From positions 1 to 19,939 of the forward strand of contig JAFSWK010000046.1 in NCBI GenBank assembly GCA_017444505.1: a DNA stretch of 19,939 nt, written 5' to 3'. The notes beneath the pieces were generated by a model, which saw nothing but the letters and a program-made list of their open reading frames with translations, did no database searches and was not told where the DNA came from. The position numbers and the translations under genes were made by a program. Positions 1 through 8,125 of the stretch are shown here, one piece after another. The number at the start of each line of letters is the position of its first letter. Position 1 is the stretch's first letter. This DNA is from Rhodocyclaceae bacterium (GTDB taxonomy: Bacteria; Pseudomonadota; Gammaproteobacteria; Burkholderiales; Rhodocyclaceae).

Positions 1-1002
1 CAGGGCGCGGCCACCATTGGCGTGCGCCGTGCCCGGCTGCAAGAGCAAAGCAACCGGCTGGGGCTGAAGTCCACCCTCTCGGAGACGATTACGCAAATCA
101 TCGCCGCCTACTGGAAACTGTTGCAGGCGCAGGAAAAGGTGCACATCGCCCAGGCCTCGCTGAAGCGTTCGCTGCAACTGCTGGAAATCAACCGTTCGCT
201 GATTGACGCCGGGCGCATGGCGGCCATCGAAATCGTGCAGACCGAAGCAGAAGTCGCCACGCAGGAACTTTCCTATGAAGAGGCGCGTAACCAGCAGGAT
301 ATGGAACGCCTGTCGCTGCTGCAATTGCTGGCGCTGGATCTGGACACCATGATTGTCGCCAGCGAAGCGCCGGTGGCCGAGCCGCTGAATATCAGCGCGC
401 TGGAGGCGCTGCGGCGCGCCGAAGCCTCGCAGCCCGCGTATCTGACGCAACTCGTCAACGGCGAACTGGCAAAAATTGACCTGGAACAGGCACACAACAA
501 CCGCCTGTGGGATGTTTCGCTGGTCGGCGGTGCCAGTCAGGTGCGCAATCTGGGCGACAACCCGAACAGCCGCTTCTGGAATAACTACGTCGGCGTGCAG
601 GTGGAATTTCCGCTGGGCGATCTGGCGCCCCGTCAGGCTGAAGTGCAGGCGCAGGTAAAAGAGCAAAATCAGGAACTGAAAATCGCCGAAGCCCGTCAGC
701 AACTGGAACGCGATGTCATCAACTCCGTGCGCAACATCTACACCCGCTGGCGGCAGTACGAAATCGCCCAGCGCGCGCTGGACCTGTCGCGCAAAAAGCT
801 GGACATCGAACGCGAAAAGCTCGCCGTAGGCCGTTCCAGCAACTTTCAGGTGCTCAGTTTTGAAAACGACCTGCGCAACGCGGAAAATGCGCAACTCAAC
901 GCCCTCATCAGCTATCTGAACGCCCAGGCCGACCTGGATCAGACGCTAGGCACAACGCTCGAAAGCTGGGATATTTCGCTCAATGATGGAGACGACAACT
1001 AA
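1..1002 (+). CDS. TolC-family outer-membrane efflux protein, 3' part
   Basis: The reading frame is open from the first base and ends with TAA at 1000-1002, giving 333 residues of a protein whose start lies outside the window. TolC-family proteins form trimeric channels that carry exported substrates across the outer membrane, joined to a periplasmic adaptor and an inner-membrane pump. The fragment is rich in long amphipathic helices with Gln, Glu, Ala and Leu (roughly residues 15-110 and 205-320), separated by a segment with beta character (residues about 165-205, containing NNYVGVQVEFPLGD), which fits the helical barrel and beta-barrel strands of the second OEP repeat. The gene overlaps the start of the adaptor gene by 20 bases, so the two are probably co-translated. 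The substrate is unknown. No inner-membrane transporter is present in the window, so whether the pump is of ABC, RND or MFS type cannot be decided. Confidence 0.85.
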   Translation, partial: QGAATIGVRRARLQEQSNRLGLKSTLSETITQIIAAYWKLLQAQEKVHIAQASLKRSLQLLEINRSLIDAGRMAAIEIVQTEAEVATQELSYEEARNQQDMERLSLLQLLALDLDTMIVASEAPVAEPLNISALEALRRAEASQPAYLTQLVNGELAKIDLEQAHNNRLWDVSLVGGASQVRNLGDNPNSRFWNNYVGVQVEFPLGDLAPRQAEVQAQVKEQNQELKIAEARQQLERDVINSVRNIYTRWRQYEIAQRALDLSRKKLDIEREKLAVGRSSNFQVLSFENDLRNAENAQLNALISYLNAQADLDQTLGTTLESWDISLNDGDDN

Positions 1003-2297
1003 GCCCTCATCCGCAATCCGCTGGCAACGCTGGGCGCTGGCCGCACTGTTTGCCGCGATTGCCATCGCCGCGCTGCACATCTGGCAGCCGTGGCAGAAAA
1101 TCCTGCAACAAACCCCGCCGCCCGAAGAACCGGCGGGCACCTGGGTGCTGGTCGCACCACAGCTTCTGGAGCAACGCCTCGGGCTGGCCGGCAGGATTCA
1201 GGCCGCCAGCCAGCAAACGCTGGTCGCCCCTTTTGATGGCGTGGTCCGCGAAGTGCTGGTGCAGGAAGGCGAGCGCGTCAGCGCCGGCCAGCCGCTGATT
1301 CAGCTCGATTCTGACCAGCTCGACATTCAGCTTCGTCAGGCGCGCGCCGAATTGCTCAAGGCACAAAAAAGCGCCAAGCGGCTGCGCAACTGGTCGCGCA
1401 GTCCGGAAGTCTCGCGCGCGCGGCGCGCCGTGCAGCAAGCGCAGAGCAAACTGGCCAACACCGAGGCCAATTTGCGCGACACCCGCGCGCTGTTTCAGCG
1501 CGGCGTGGTCGCCCGCATTGAAGTCGATTCGCTGGAACAGCAAGCCCGCACGCAGCAGCAGGATTTGCAGGCGGCCAGCGAAGAGCTGCAAAACGTCGAG
1601 GCGCGCGGCGATAGCGAAGAGCGCAAAATCGCCGAAATGGAACTGTCTAATGTGCAGGCGAAATACAAGGCGCTGGAAGCCCGCGCCGCCCAGCAAACGA
1701 TTCAGGCGCCTTTTGATGGCATCGTCGTGCGCCCGGCAGGCGGCGCGAAAACGACGGGCGTGCAGCCCGGCGCGCAGGTCGGCAAGGGTGCATCCTTGCT
1801 CACCGTGGTCGGACAAGACCAGATTCAGGTGGTCACCCGCGTAGCCGAATCCGACCTCGGCCTGCTGAAAGCCGGTATGCCGGTGCAGATTACCGGCGAC
1901 GGTTTTGCCGGACAAACCCTTTCTGGCCACATCAGCACCATTTCCGTGCAAGGCACCGCCGCCGATTCGCCGGGCGCGACGGCGTATTACGACGTGCAAG
2001 TCTCCGTCGACCCCCGACCAGCAGGAAGCCACCCGACAAATGCGGCTGGGCATGAGCGCGCGGCTGGCCGTGACCCTGTACCGCAACGAACAGGGCATGG
2101 CGATTCCGCCCGACGCGCTGCATCTGGCACCCGATGGTTCCTACACCGTGCAGTTTCGTGAATCGCCCGCCTCGCCGGTGGCCACGGTCAAGGTGCGCAC
2201 GGGCAAAACCGTCATTCAGGGCATCGAAGTGCATGACCTGCCGCATGGCTACGTGCTGCTGGGCGAAGCCTACCCGCCGCAGGTCGACCACATGTAA
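983..2297 (+). pseudogene. Periplasmic adaptor (HlyD / RND membrane-fusion family), frameshifted
   Basis: Membrane-fusion proteins bridge an inner-membrane transporter and a TolC channel. The N-terminus has one membrane segment (about residues 16-32), then the first lipoyl half-motif (LVAPFDGVV, about 75-85), a long coiled coil (about 110-240), the second half-motif (IQAPFDGIV, about 242-252) and the start of the beta-barrel. From ATG 983 the frame runs to 2161, but after 2015 the translation loses all family character. The family-like C-terminus (MRLGMSARLAVTLYRNEQG to HM) continues in the next frame to the stop ending at 2297. Removing one C from the run at 2011-2015 gives a single 437-residue protein with a normal beta-barrel and membrane-proximal domain. 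This is either a real inactivating insertion or a sequencing or assembly error. A second ATG at 986 is an equally possible start. The overlap with the tolC-like gene suggests one operon. Confidence 0.82.
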
Positions 2298-2307
2298 GAC
2301 GCACGCA

Positions 2308-2347
2308 CAAAAAACGCGCGCCGCCCCATCATGGGTACGGCGCGCGT
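2308..2347 (-). terminator. Rho-independent terminator of phaC
   Basis: A perfect 10-base-pair stem (2314-2323 with 2338-2347, ACGCGCGCCG) encloses a loop that can pair further (CCCA with TGGG). On the minus strand it is followed directly by six T residues (the A run at 2309-2314). It lies about 40 bases after the phaC stop. The hairpin also sits just after the adaptor gene on the other strand, but no T tract follows in that direction. Confidence 0.85.
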
Positions 2348-2385
2348 TGCGCAGGGGGCACGGGCGGCGAATGCGCCCTTTGGTT

Positions 2386-4143
2386 TTACACCGCGATGGT
2401 GGCTTTTTGCTTCACATAGCGACCCGGCGCGGGTTCAATCGGGCGGTGGCGCTCGTTGCCCAGCACGCCACGGGCGGCCACCTTGCGGCTGCCGCTGAGT
2501 TTGTTGAGCCAGGCAATCCAGTCATTCCACCAGCTTCCCGGATGTTCCTCGGCACCGGCGAACCAGTCTTCGGCGCTCTCCGAACCTGCGCTGCCATCGT
2601 TCGTCCAGTAACTGCGGCGGTTTTTCGAGGCAGGGTTAATCGCACCGGCAATGTGGCCGCTGGCCGAAAGCACGAAGCGGGCGGGCTGGGCGAAGAGGTT
2701 GCGCCCCAGATAGGCGCCAATCCACGGCACGATGTGGTCTTCCTTGGCCGCCATGAGGTAGGTCGGCATCGCCAGTTTGCCCAAGTCAATCGACTCGCCC
2801 AGCATGGTCAGCCGCCCCGGTACACGCAGGCTGTTTTCAAGATACATGTTGCGCAGATACCAAGCCAGGAAGGGGCCGGCGAGGTTGGTGCTGTCGCAGT
2901 TCCAGTAGAGCAGGTCGAAGGGGCGCGGCGTGCCGCCTTTCATGTAGTTGCCCACCACATATTGCCAGACTAGGTCGTTGGCACGCAGGAAGGAAAAGAC
3001 GTTCGCCAGTTCCTGCCCGGCCATCAGGCCGCCCTTGCCCACCGCCGCTTCGCGGGCGGCGACGCTGGCTTCATCAATCAGGCAGTTGATTTCGCCACTT
3101 TCGGCAAAATCAAGCAGCGTGGTCATCAGGGTCAGGCTGGCGGCGGGGTTTTCGCCGCGCGCAGCCGCCACCGCCAGCGCGCAAGACAACAGCGTGCCGC
3201 CGATGCAAAAGCCCAGCGTGTGCGCCTGCGCCACGCCGGTGACGTCGCGCACCACTTCCAGCGCCGTGAGCGGCCCTTTTTGCAGATAATCGTCCCAGGT
3301 GGTCTGGGCGTTTTCGGCGTCCGGGTTTTTCCACGAAATGAGGAAAACGGTGTAGCCCTGTTCGACCATGAAGCGGACGAACGAATTTTCGGGCTGCAAG
3401 TCCATGATGTAGAACTTGTTGATGCACGGCGGCACCACCAGCAGCGGCGTGCGGGCGACTTTTTCGGTCGACGGAGCGTATTGCAGCAACTGGATCAGCT
3501 CGTTTTCGTAAATCACCGCGCCGGGCGTGACCGCCAGATTGCGCCCGACCTCAAAGGCCGATTCGTCGGTCATCGAAATGTGGCCTTTTTGCAGGTCGGC
3601 AAGCATGTTCTGGATGCCGTCGCGGATGCTCTGGCCGTTGGTGGCCAAGGCGGTCTGGATAAATTCCGGATTCAGCGCGGCAAAATTGGACGGCGCATAG
3701 GCATCAATCACCTGACGGGCGAAAAACTGCATCCGCTCACGCATCCGGCGGTCTTCCAGCGGCGTGGAATCGGCCAGATTGCGCAGAAAATCGGCGTTAA
3801 TCAGATAGGCCTGGCGCAGATAGTCGTAAAACGGCGACTGGCTCCAGACTTCGTCCGAAAAGCGGCGATCCTTGTTGGCGGCCTCTTCTTCGCCGGAAGG
3901 CCGCCCCTGCACCATCGCCTGCCACAGATTGGCGTGGCGCGCGGCGAATTCTTCCTGCATGACGCGCAGTTTGGCCTGTTCGGGCGTGAGGCCGTTTTGC
4001 AGATTCGGCGCCTGATGCAGATTCATGTTTTGCAGATTGTTCTGCACCATGGACATGAACTGCTGGCCCATCGCCTGGCTCACGTGCATAAAATTGTCCA
4101 GCATCATCTGCTGCATCATGTTGTTGTCGTTGTTTTCGGTCAT
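2386..4143 (-). CDS. phaC: Poly(3-hydroxyalkanoate) synthase, class I
   Basis: PhaC polymerises (R)-3-hydroxyacyl-CoA, usually 3-hydroxybutyryl-CoA, into storage polyester at the surface of PHA granules. The 585-residue protein has the alpha/beta-hydrolase core with the lipase-like box GFCIGG. The nucleophile is Cys313, and the other triad members are Asp469 (KEDHIVPW) and His497 (SASGHIAG). The C-terminus (EPAPGRYVKQKA) is typical of class I enzymes, which work without PhaE or PhaR subunits. The first 50 residues are rich in Met, Gln and Asn. I chose ATG 4143 rather than the upstream ATG 4164 because AGGAGAAGAGG lies immediately before it. phaA, phaB and phasin genes are not in the window, so the monomer supply must be encoded elsewhere. 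The gene ends in a strong terminator and starts 39 bases from a divergent small gene. Confidence 0.95.
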   Translation of the reverse strand: MTENNDNNMMQQMMLDNFMHVSQAMGQQFMSMVQNNLQNMNLHQAPNLQNGLTPEQAKLRVMQEEFAARHANLWQAMVQGRPSGEEEAANKDRRFSDEVWSQSPFYDYLRQAYLINADFLRNLADSTPLEDRRMRERMQFFARQVIDAYAPSNFAALNPEFIQTALATNGQSIRDGIQNMLADLQKGHISMTDESAFEVGRNLAVTPGAVIYENELIQLLQYAPSTEKVARTPLLVVPPCINKFYIMDLQPENSFVRFMVEQGYTVFLISWKNPDAENAQTTWDDYLQKGPLTALEVVRDVTGVAQAHTLGFCIGGTLLSCALAVAAARGENPAASLTLMTTLLDFAESGEINCLIDEASVAAREAAVGKGGLMAGQELANVFSFLRANDLVWQYVVGNYMKGGTPRPFDLLYWNCDSTNLAGPFLAWYLRNMYLENSLRVPGRLTMLGESIDLGKLAMPTYLMAAKEDHIVPWIGAYLGRNLFAQPARFVLSASGHIAGAINPASKNRRSYWTNDGSAGSESAEDWFAGAEEHPGSWWNDWIAWLNKLSGSRKVAARGVLGNERHRPIEPAPGRYVKQKATIAV

Positions 4144-4182
4144 ATCCTCTTCTCCTGCGGGCATCCCCGCACAATTCAGCCA

Positions 4183-4374
4183 ATGTACCCGATTGCCATC
4201 GCCTGGATTTTCACGGTTGCCATGATTTCGCTGGCCGGCGGAAAAGTGCTTGTAGGCATATTCACCTTTGTTTTTGCAGGCATTTTGCCGCTTGCACTAT
4301 TCCTCTGGGTGGTCGGCACACCCGCCCGCAGACGGGCAAAAGCGCGCCGTGCCGCCCGGCACGAAAAACCATGA
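4183..4374 (+). CDS. Small two-helix membrane protein (conserved hypothetical)
   Basis: This 63-residue protein has two hydrophobic segments (about residues 3-18 and 23-44) and a short, strongly basic C-terminal tail (GTPARRRAKARRAARHEKP). The start motif MYPIAIAWIF and the LGTPARRRA-like junction resemble a family of small uncharacterised membrane proteins that I recall from Betaproteobacteria. That match is from memory and not from a search. ATG 4183 places the hydrophobic start at residue 1. No clear ribosome binding site precedes it. It is divergent from phaC, with only 39 bases between the starts, so their promoters must overlap each other or the coding regions. By the positive-inside rule, the basic tail should be cytoplasmic. 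No function is known to me. Confidence 0.72.
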   Translation: MYPIAIAWIFTVAMISLAGGKVLVGIFTFVFAGILPLALFLWVVGTPARRRAKARRAARHEKP

Positions 4375-4419
4375 AGCTGCCATTCTAGCGGGAAATGCCC
4401 GTGCGTTTTCAGTTCCTCG

Positions 4420-5181
4420 CTAACTGATTGTCCAGATTAGCGAAACCATCCGCCCGGTGCGTCCCGCATCACGCCGCCACGAGAAAAACCGCGTTTTGTC
4501 AGCCACCGTGCACAGTCCGCCGCCATAAACCTGCGTGACACCCGCGCGCGCCAGCCTGCGGCGCGCCAGCGCGTACAAGTCCGCCCACCACTTGCCGGGC
4601 GTAGCGGCGGCAACAAACGCCGCGCCGCAGTCCGCGTCTTCAGCCAGAAACGCGCGCCGCACGTCCTCGCCTACCTCGAACGCCTGCGGGCCAATCGCCG
4701 GCCCCAGCCAGGCCATCACCGTTTGCGGCGGCACCGCCATGCGCGCCACAGTCGCTTCCAGCACACCCGCGGCCAGACTGCGCCAGCCCGCGTGCGCGGC
4801 AGCCACCACGCGCCCGCTCGTCTCGCAAAAGAGCACCGGCAGGCAATCGGCGGTCATCACCGCGCAGGCCACCTGCGGCGTTGTTGCTACGCTGGCATCG
4901 GCCTGCGGCGGCGCGGCGGCGGCGCAGGCGGTTTCGGCAGTCACCACCTGCGCGCCATGCACCTGTTCCAGCCAGGCGATGCGCGCGCCATGCATGTGTT
5001 CGGCCAGAATCGCGCGGTTTTGCGCCACGCGCGCCAGCTCGTCGCCCGAATGCAGGCCGAGATTCATCGCCGCAAACGCCCCCGTACTCACGCCGCCCGT
5101 GCGCGTCGTCGTCCATGCCCGCACCGTGGGCGGTGCCGGCCAGTCCGGACAAAGCCAGTCAAACGGCACGCTTGTCATCAT
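4420..5181 (-). CDS. pgeF: Peptidoglycan editing factor PgeF (YfiH, multicopper-like polyphenol oxidase fold)
   Basis: Proteins of the YfiH family were long annotated as polyphenol oxidases or laccases. In E. coli the protein removes UDP-MurNAc carrying L-Ser in place of L-Ala, which keeps peptidoglycan precursors correct. The 253-residue protein shows the family motifs in order: QVHGA with His75, MTADCLP with Cys113, AAHAGWR with His130 (the three likely zinc ligands), GPAIGPQAFEVGEDV, and a C-terminal GGLCTVADKTRFFSWRRD followed by TGRM. The frame is open for another 58 codons upstream, but that part is only the shadow of rluD. Two adjacent ATG codons (5181 and 5178) follow AGGAAGAG, and either may be used. 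The start lies 20-23 bases inside the end of rluD, so translation is probably coupled to it. Confidence 0.92.
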   Translation of the reverse strand: MMTSVPFDWLCPDWPAPPTVRAWTTTRTGGVSTGAFAAMNLGLHSGDELARVAQNRAILAEHMHGARIAWLEQVHGAQVVTAETACAAAAPPQADASVATTPQVACAVMTADCLPVLFCETSGRVVAAAHAGWRSLAAGVLEATVARMAVPPQTVMAWLGPAIGPQAFEVGEDVRRAFLAEDADCGAAFVAAATPGKWWADLYALARRRLARAGVTQVYGGGLCTVADKTRFFSWRRDAGRTGRMVSLIWTIS

Positions 5182-6097
5182 GCTCTTCCTCACGCAGCGC
5201 GGCCAGCAGCCGCGAAAAATCTTCCGGCAGCGGCGCTTGCCACTGCATCGGCTCATGGCGCAGCGGATGCTGCAAATGCAACTGCCAGGCGTGCAAGGCT
5301 TGACGGCCAAACGCCCCCGCCGCTCCCGGCAGGCGGCGCGGGTTGTAGAGCGCATCGCCCACCAGCGGATGCCCCAGATGCGCCATGTGCACGCGAATCT
5401 GATGCGTTCTGCCCGTCTCCAGACGGCATTCCAGCAAGGTAGTCGCGCGCAGCCGCTCGCGCACCGTGTAATGCGTCACCGCCTCGCGCCCGTTTTGCGT
5501 CACCGCCATTTTCGTGCGCTGCACCGGATGACGCCCGATGCGCGCGCACACCGTGCCGCTTTGCCGCACCACGCCTGCGGCCAGCGCCAGATAGTGCCGC
5601 CCCATCGTGCGCGCCTGCAACTGGCGCACCAGCGCGGTTTGCGCCGTCAGCGTGCGCGCCACCACCAGCAGCCCGCTGGTGTCTTTATCCAGCCGGTGCA
5701 CAATGCCCGCGCGCGCCACGCCTGCCAGTTCGGGCGCGTGATGCAGCAGCGCATTGAGCATCGTCCCCGTCCAGTTGCCGTTGCCCGGATGCACCACCAG
5801 CCCCGCCGGTTTGTTGATGACCAGCAGCGCCTCATCCTCATAGAGCACATCCAGCGCAATCGCCTCGGGCGCGTGCTCGCCTTCGCGCGCCCGTGCATCC
5901 TCATCGGGGCACACCTGCACCCACTCGCCGCCCAGCACGCGCATACTGGGCGAGCGCACCGCCACGCCATCGACCTGCACCCTGCCCGCGCGCAGCCACG
6001 CCTGCAAGCGCGCGCGCGAATGTTCCGGCAACAGCTGCGCCAGTGCCACATCCAGGCGCGCACCTGAAAAAGACGTGTCCACTTGCACACGCTGCAT
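5159..6097 (-). CDS. rluD: 23S rRNA pseudouridine synthase RluD
   Basis: RluD converts three uridines in helix 69 of 23S rRNA (1911, 1915 and 1917 in E. coli) to pseudouridine during assembly of the large subunit. From ATG 6097 the protein has 312 residues. It begins with an S4 RNA-binding domain (about residues 10-60, RLDVALAQLL and RVQVDG). The RluA-type catalytic domain follows, with INKPAGLVVHPG near 95-105 and HRLDKDTSG at 134-142, where Asp137 is the catalytic residue. RTHQIRVHMAHLGHPLVGD is the expected C-terminal motif. The frame is open to 6235, but a start beyond 6097 would run into bamD and adds residues that do not look like the family. The next gene, pgeF, overlaps its last codons. 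Divergence from bamD is a common betaproteobacterial arrangement. Confidence 0.93.
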   Translation of the reverse strand: MQRVQVDTSFSGARLDVALAQLLPEHSRARLQAWLRAGRVQVDGVAVRSPSMRVLGGEWVQVCPDEDARAREGEHAPEAIALDVLYEDEALLVINKPAGLVVHPGNGNWTGTMLNALLHHAPELAGVARAGIVHRLDKDTSGLLVVARTLTAQTALVRQLQARTMGRHYLALAAGVVRQSGTVCARIGRHPVQRTKMAVTQNGREAVTHYTVRERLRATTLLECRLETGRTHQIRVHMAHLGHPLVGDALYNPRRLPGAAGAFGRQALHAWQLHLQHPLRHEPMQWQAPLPEDFSRLLAALREEEHDDKRAV

Positions 6098-6114
6098 TGC
6101 CTGCCCCGTATAAT
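6083..6114 (+). promoter_or_regulatory. Candidate promoter of bamD
   Basis: A perfect -10 hexamer TATAAT lies at 6109-6114, about 35 bases before the bamD start. The best -35 element, TTGCAC at 6083-6088, leaves a spacer of 20 bases, longer than the preferred 17, so the -35 assignment is weak. The element sits at and just before the rluD start codon on the other strand. Confidence 0.4.
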
Positions 6115-6149
6115 CAGACACTTCGTTATTCTCCCAAAAGCCGACCCTC

Positions 6150-6947
6150 ATGATGAAAGCCACGCTGCGCAGTGTAGCCCTGATTGCCCTCCTTTCGCTC
6201 ACCGCTTGCAATTCCCTGCAAGAACGTGACGACACCGTCGGCTGGTCGCCGCAAAAAATCTACGAAACCGGCAAGGAAGCCCTGGACGAAAACAACTTCG
6301 AGAAAGCCATCAAATACTTTGAACGGCTCGAAGCCCGCTACCCCTATGGTCGCCACGCCCAGCAGGCACAGCTTGAAACCGCCTACGCCTATTACAAATC
6401 CGGCGAACCCGAACAGGCCATCGCCGCTGCCGAACGTTTCATCCGTCTGCACCCCGACCACCCCAACGTCGACTACGCCTACTACCTCAAGGGTCTGGTC
6501 ACTTTCAATGCCGACCTCGGCCTGCTCGGGCGGCTGGCCAACGTCGATCTGGCCGAGCGCGACCCCAAAGGCGCGCGCGAATCCTTTGACGCCTTCAAAA
6601 CCCTCGTCACCCGTTTTCCTGACAGCCGCTACGCACCGGATTCGCGCAAGCGTCTGCAATACCTCATCAATGCCCTCGGGCGGCACGAAACGCTCGTCGC
6701 CCGTTACTACCTCTCGCGTCACGCCTACGTTGCCGCCATCAACCGCGCGCAGACCGCGCTGAAAGAATTTCCCGACACCCCCGCGCAAGAAGACGCGCTG
6801 GGCATTCTGCTCCACGCCAACCAGGCCCTGGGGCTGAACGAGGCCAGCGAAGACGCCCGCAAAGTGCTCTCGCTCAACTACCCGGAAAGCCCCTGGCTCA
6901 AAGGCATTCCTGACATCCGCCCGGCGTGGTGGAAATTCTGGAACTGA
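6150..6947 (+). CDS. bamD: Outer-membrane assembly lipoprotein BamD (ComL)
   Basis: BamD is the essential lipoprotein of the BAM complex. It works with BamA to fold beta-barrel proteins into the outer membrane. The 265-residue protein has a short lipoprotein signal peptide ending in the lipobox LTAC, with the lipidated Cys at residue 20. Tetratricopeptide repeats follow, with SPQKIYETGKEALDENNFEKA, ARYPYGRHAQQA and KTLVTRFPDSRYAPDS clear family motifs. The length is normal for BamD. ATG codons at 6150 and 6153 are both possible starts, and no strong Shine-Dalgarno sequence precedes them. The gene diverges from rluD. The following DegT-family gene begins 14 bases after the stop, so the two probably share a transcript. 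Confidence 0.95.
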   Translation: MMKATLRSVALIALLSLTACNSLQERDDTVGWSPQKIYETGKEALDENNFEKAIKYFERLEARYPYGRHAQQAQLETAYAYYKSGEPEQAIAAAERFIRLHPDHPNVDYAYYLKGLVTFNADLGLLGRLANVDLAERDPKGARESFDAFKTLVTRFPDSRYAPDSRKRLQYLINALGRHETLVARYYLSRHAYVAAINRAQTALKEFPDTPAQEDALGILLHANQALGLNEASEDARKVLSLNYPESPWLKGIPDIRPAWWKFWN

Positions 6948-6961
6948 CCGCTGCTGCTACC

Positions 6962-8110
6962 ATGCACCCGCGCAAAGCCCCTGCCACCGCCGCAGAGACG
7001 GACAAGCCCATCGCCCTGCTGCTGCCGGACGTACCGAATGCTGACGCGCTGCTGCCCTGGCTGCGGAAAATCGACGCCTCGCGTCACTACACCAATTTCG
7101 GCCCGCTGGAACAAGAACTTGCCGGGCGCATTGCCGTCCTGGCGAACGCCCCGCACGCCATCACCACCTGCAACGCCACCGCCGCCATCACCCTCTGGCT
7201 ATGGGAGCGCGTCGGTGCCGTGGGCGCGCGCATTGCCGTGCCCGCCACCACTTTTGTCGGCACGGCGCAGGCGGTGCTCGCCTCGGGCAACATCCCCTTC
7301 ATTCTCGACATCGACCCCGCCACCTGGCAACTCTCCCCGCAAGCCGTGCTGGAAGCCGCGCGCGACCACCACATTGCCGCCGTCCTTCCCGTCTGCGCCT
7401 TCGGTGCCGCCTGCAAGCTCCCCGTCTGGCAAACCTTCACCGTCGAGACCGAAATTCCCGTCCTCATTGACGCCGCCGCCGCGCTTGGCGCGCAAACCTG
7501 CGCCCCCACCATTGATGTCGCCTACAGCCTGCACACCACCAAAGTCCTGCCTGCGGGCGAAGGCGGTGCCATCGCCAGTTATGACGCCGCCCTTGTTGAG
7601 CGCCTGCACTGCCGCAGCAACTTCGGCATCGGCAGCAGTGGCGAATCCGTCCTGCCCGGCAGCAACGCCAAACTCAGCGAATACCACGCCGCCATCGCCC
7701 TTGCCACGCTGGAGACCTGGCAATCGCGCCAATCGCGCCGCCGCGCCGTCATGCGCGCCTGTCTGGACGCCCTGCACGACAAATGTGGCGACGCCGTCCT
7801 GCCCGCCCCTCACCTGAGTGGTTCGGACTTCACTGGTGCGCTGCCGCAACTGCCGGTGCTGCTGCCTGCGGGTGTGGATTTGCCCCGCGTCATTGAACGC
7901 ATGAGTGCTGCCAAAGTGCAAACCCGCCGCTGGTACTACCCCCCGCTGCACCGTCACAAAGTCTTTGCCCGTCATCCCCGTGCTGAAGAACTGCCCATCG
8001 CCGAAGCCCTCGCCGCCCGTCTCCTCGGCCTGCCCTTCCACCCCTTCCTGCGCCCGCAAGACATCGACCACATCGCCATCACTCTCGCCGCCGCGCTGAC
8101 AAACCCATAG
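6962..8110 (+). CDS. DegT/DnrJ/EryC1/StrS-family PLP-dependent aminotransferase-like protein
   Basis: This family mostly transfers amino groups to keto-sugar nucleotides used in O-antigen, glycan or antibiotic sugar synthesis. The 382-residue protein shows TNFGPLEQELAGRIA near the N-terminus, a cofactor-contacting Asp170 in LIDAAAALG, and the Schiff-base Lys194 in SLHTTKVLPAGEGGAI. NFGI followed by KLSEYHAAIA and the C-terminal RRWYYPPLHRHKVF are also typical. These features suggest an active PLP enzyme, but the substrate cannot be read from the sequence. I chose ATG 6962. A GTG start at 6926 would overlap bamD by 22 bases and add 12 residues without family character. No other sugar-biosynthesis gene is nearby, which is unusual for this family. 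It stops 15 bases before the convergent 108-residue membrane protein gene. Confidence 0.85.
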   Translation: MHPRKAPATAAETDKPIALLLPDVPNADALLPWLRKIDASRHYTNFGPLEQELAGRIAVLANAPHAITTCNATAAITLWLWERVGAVGARIAVPATTFVGTAQAVLASGNIPFILDIDPATWQLSPQAVLEAARDHHIAAVLPVCAFGAACKLPVWQTFTVETEIPVLIDAAAALGAQTCAPTIDVAYSLHTTKVLPAGEGGAIASYDAALVERLHCRSNFGIGSSGESVLPGSNAKLSEYHAAIALATLETWQSRQSRRRAVMRACLDALHDKCGDAVLPAPHLSGSDFTGALPQLPVLLPAGVDLPRVIERMSAAKVQTRRWYYPPLHRHKVFARHPRAEELPIAEALAARLLGLPFHPFLRPQDIDHIAITLAAALTNP

Positions 8111-8125
8111 CGCCCCGCCGTCCGC

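Noticed and set aside
1205..1730. Apparent DNA repeat around GCCCCTTTTGATGGC and GCGCCTTTTGATGGC
   Set aside because: These encode the two matching half-motifs (APFDG) of the lipoyl domain of the adaptor, so the similarity is due to protein structure.
3220..4182. Upstream extension of the small membrane protein frame
   Set aside because: It is antisense to phaC, and only the part from 4183 looks like a real protein.
4535..6067. Plus-strand open frame of 510 codons opposite pgeF and rluD
   Set aside because: It is rich in Ala, Arg and His with no motifs, and the minus-strand genes carry complete catalytic motifs.
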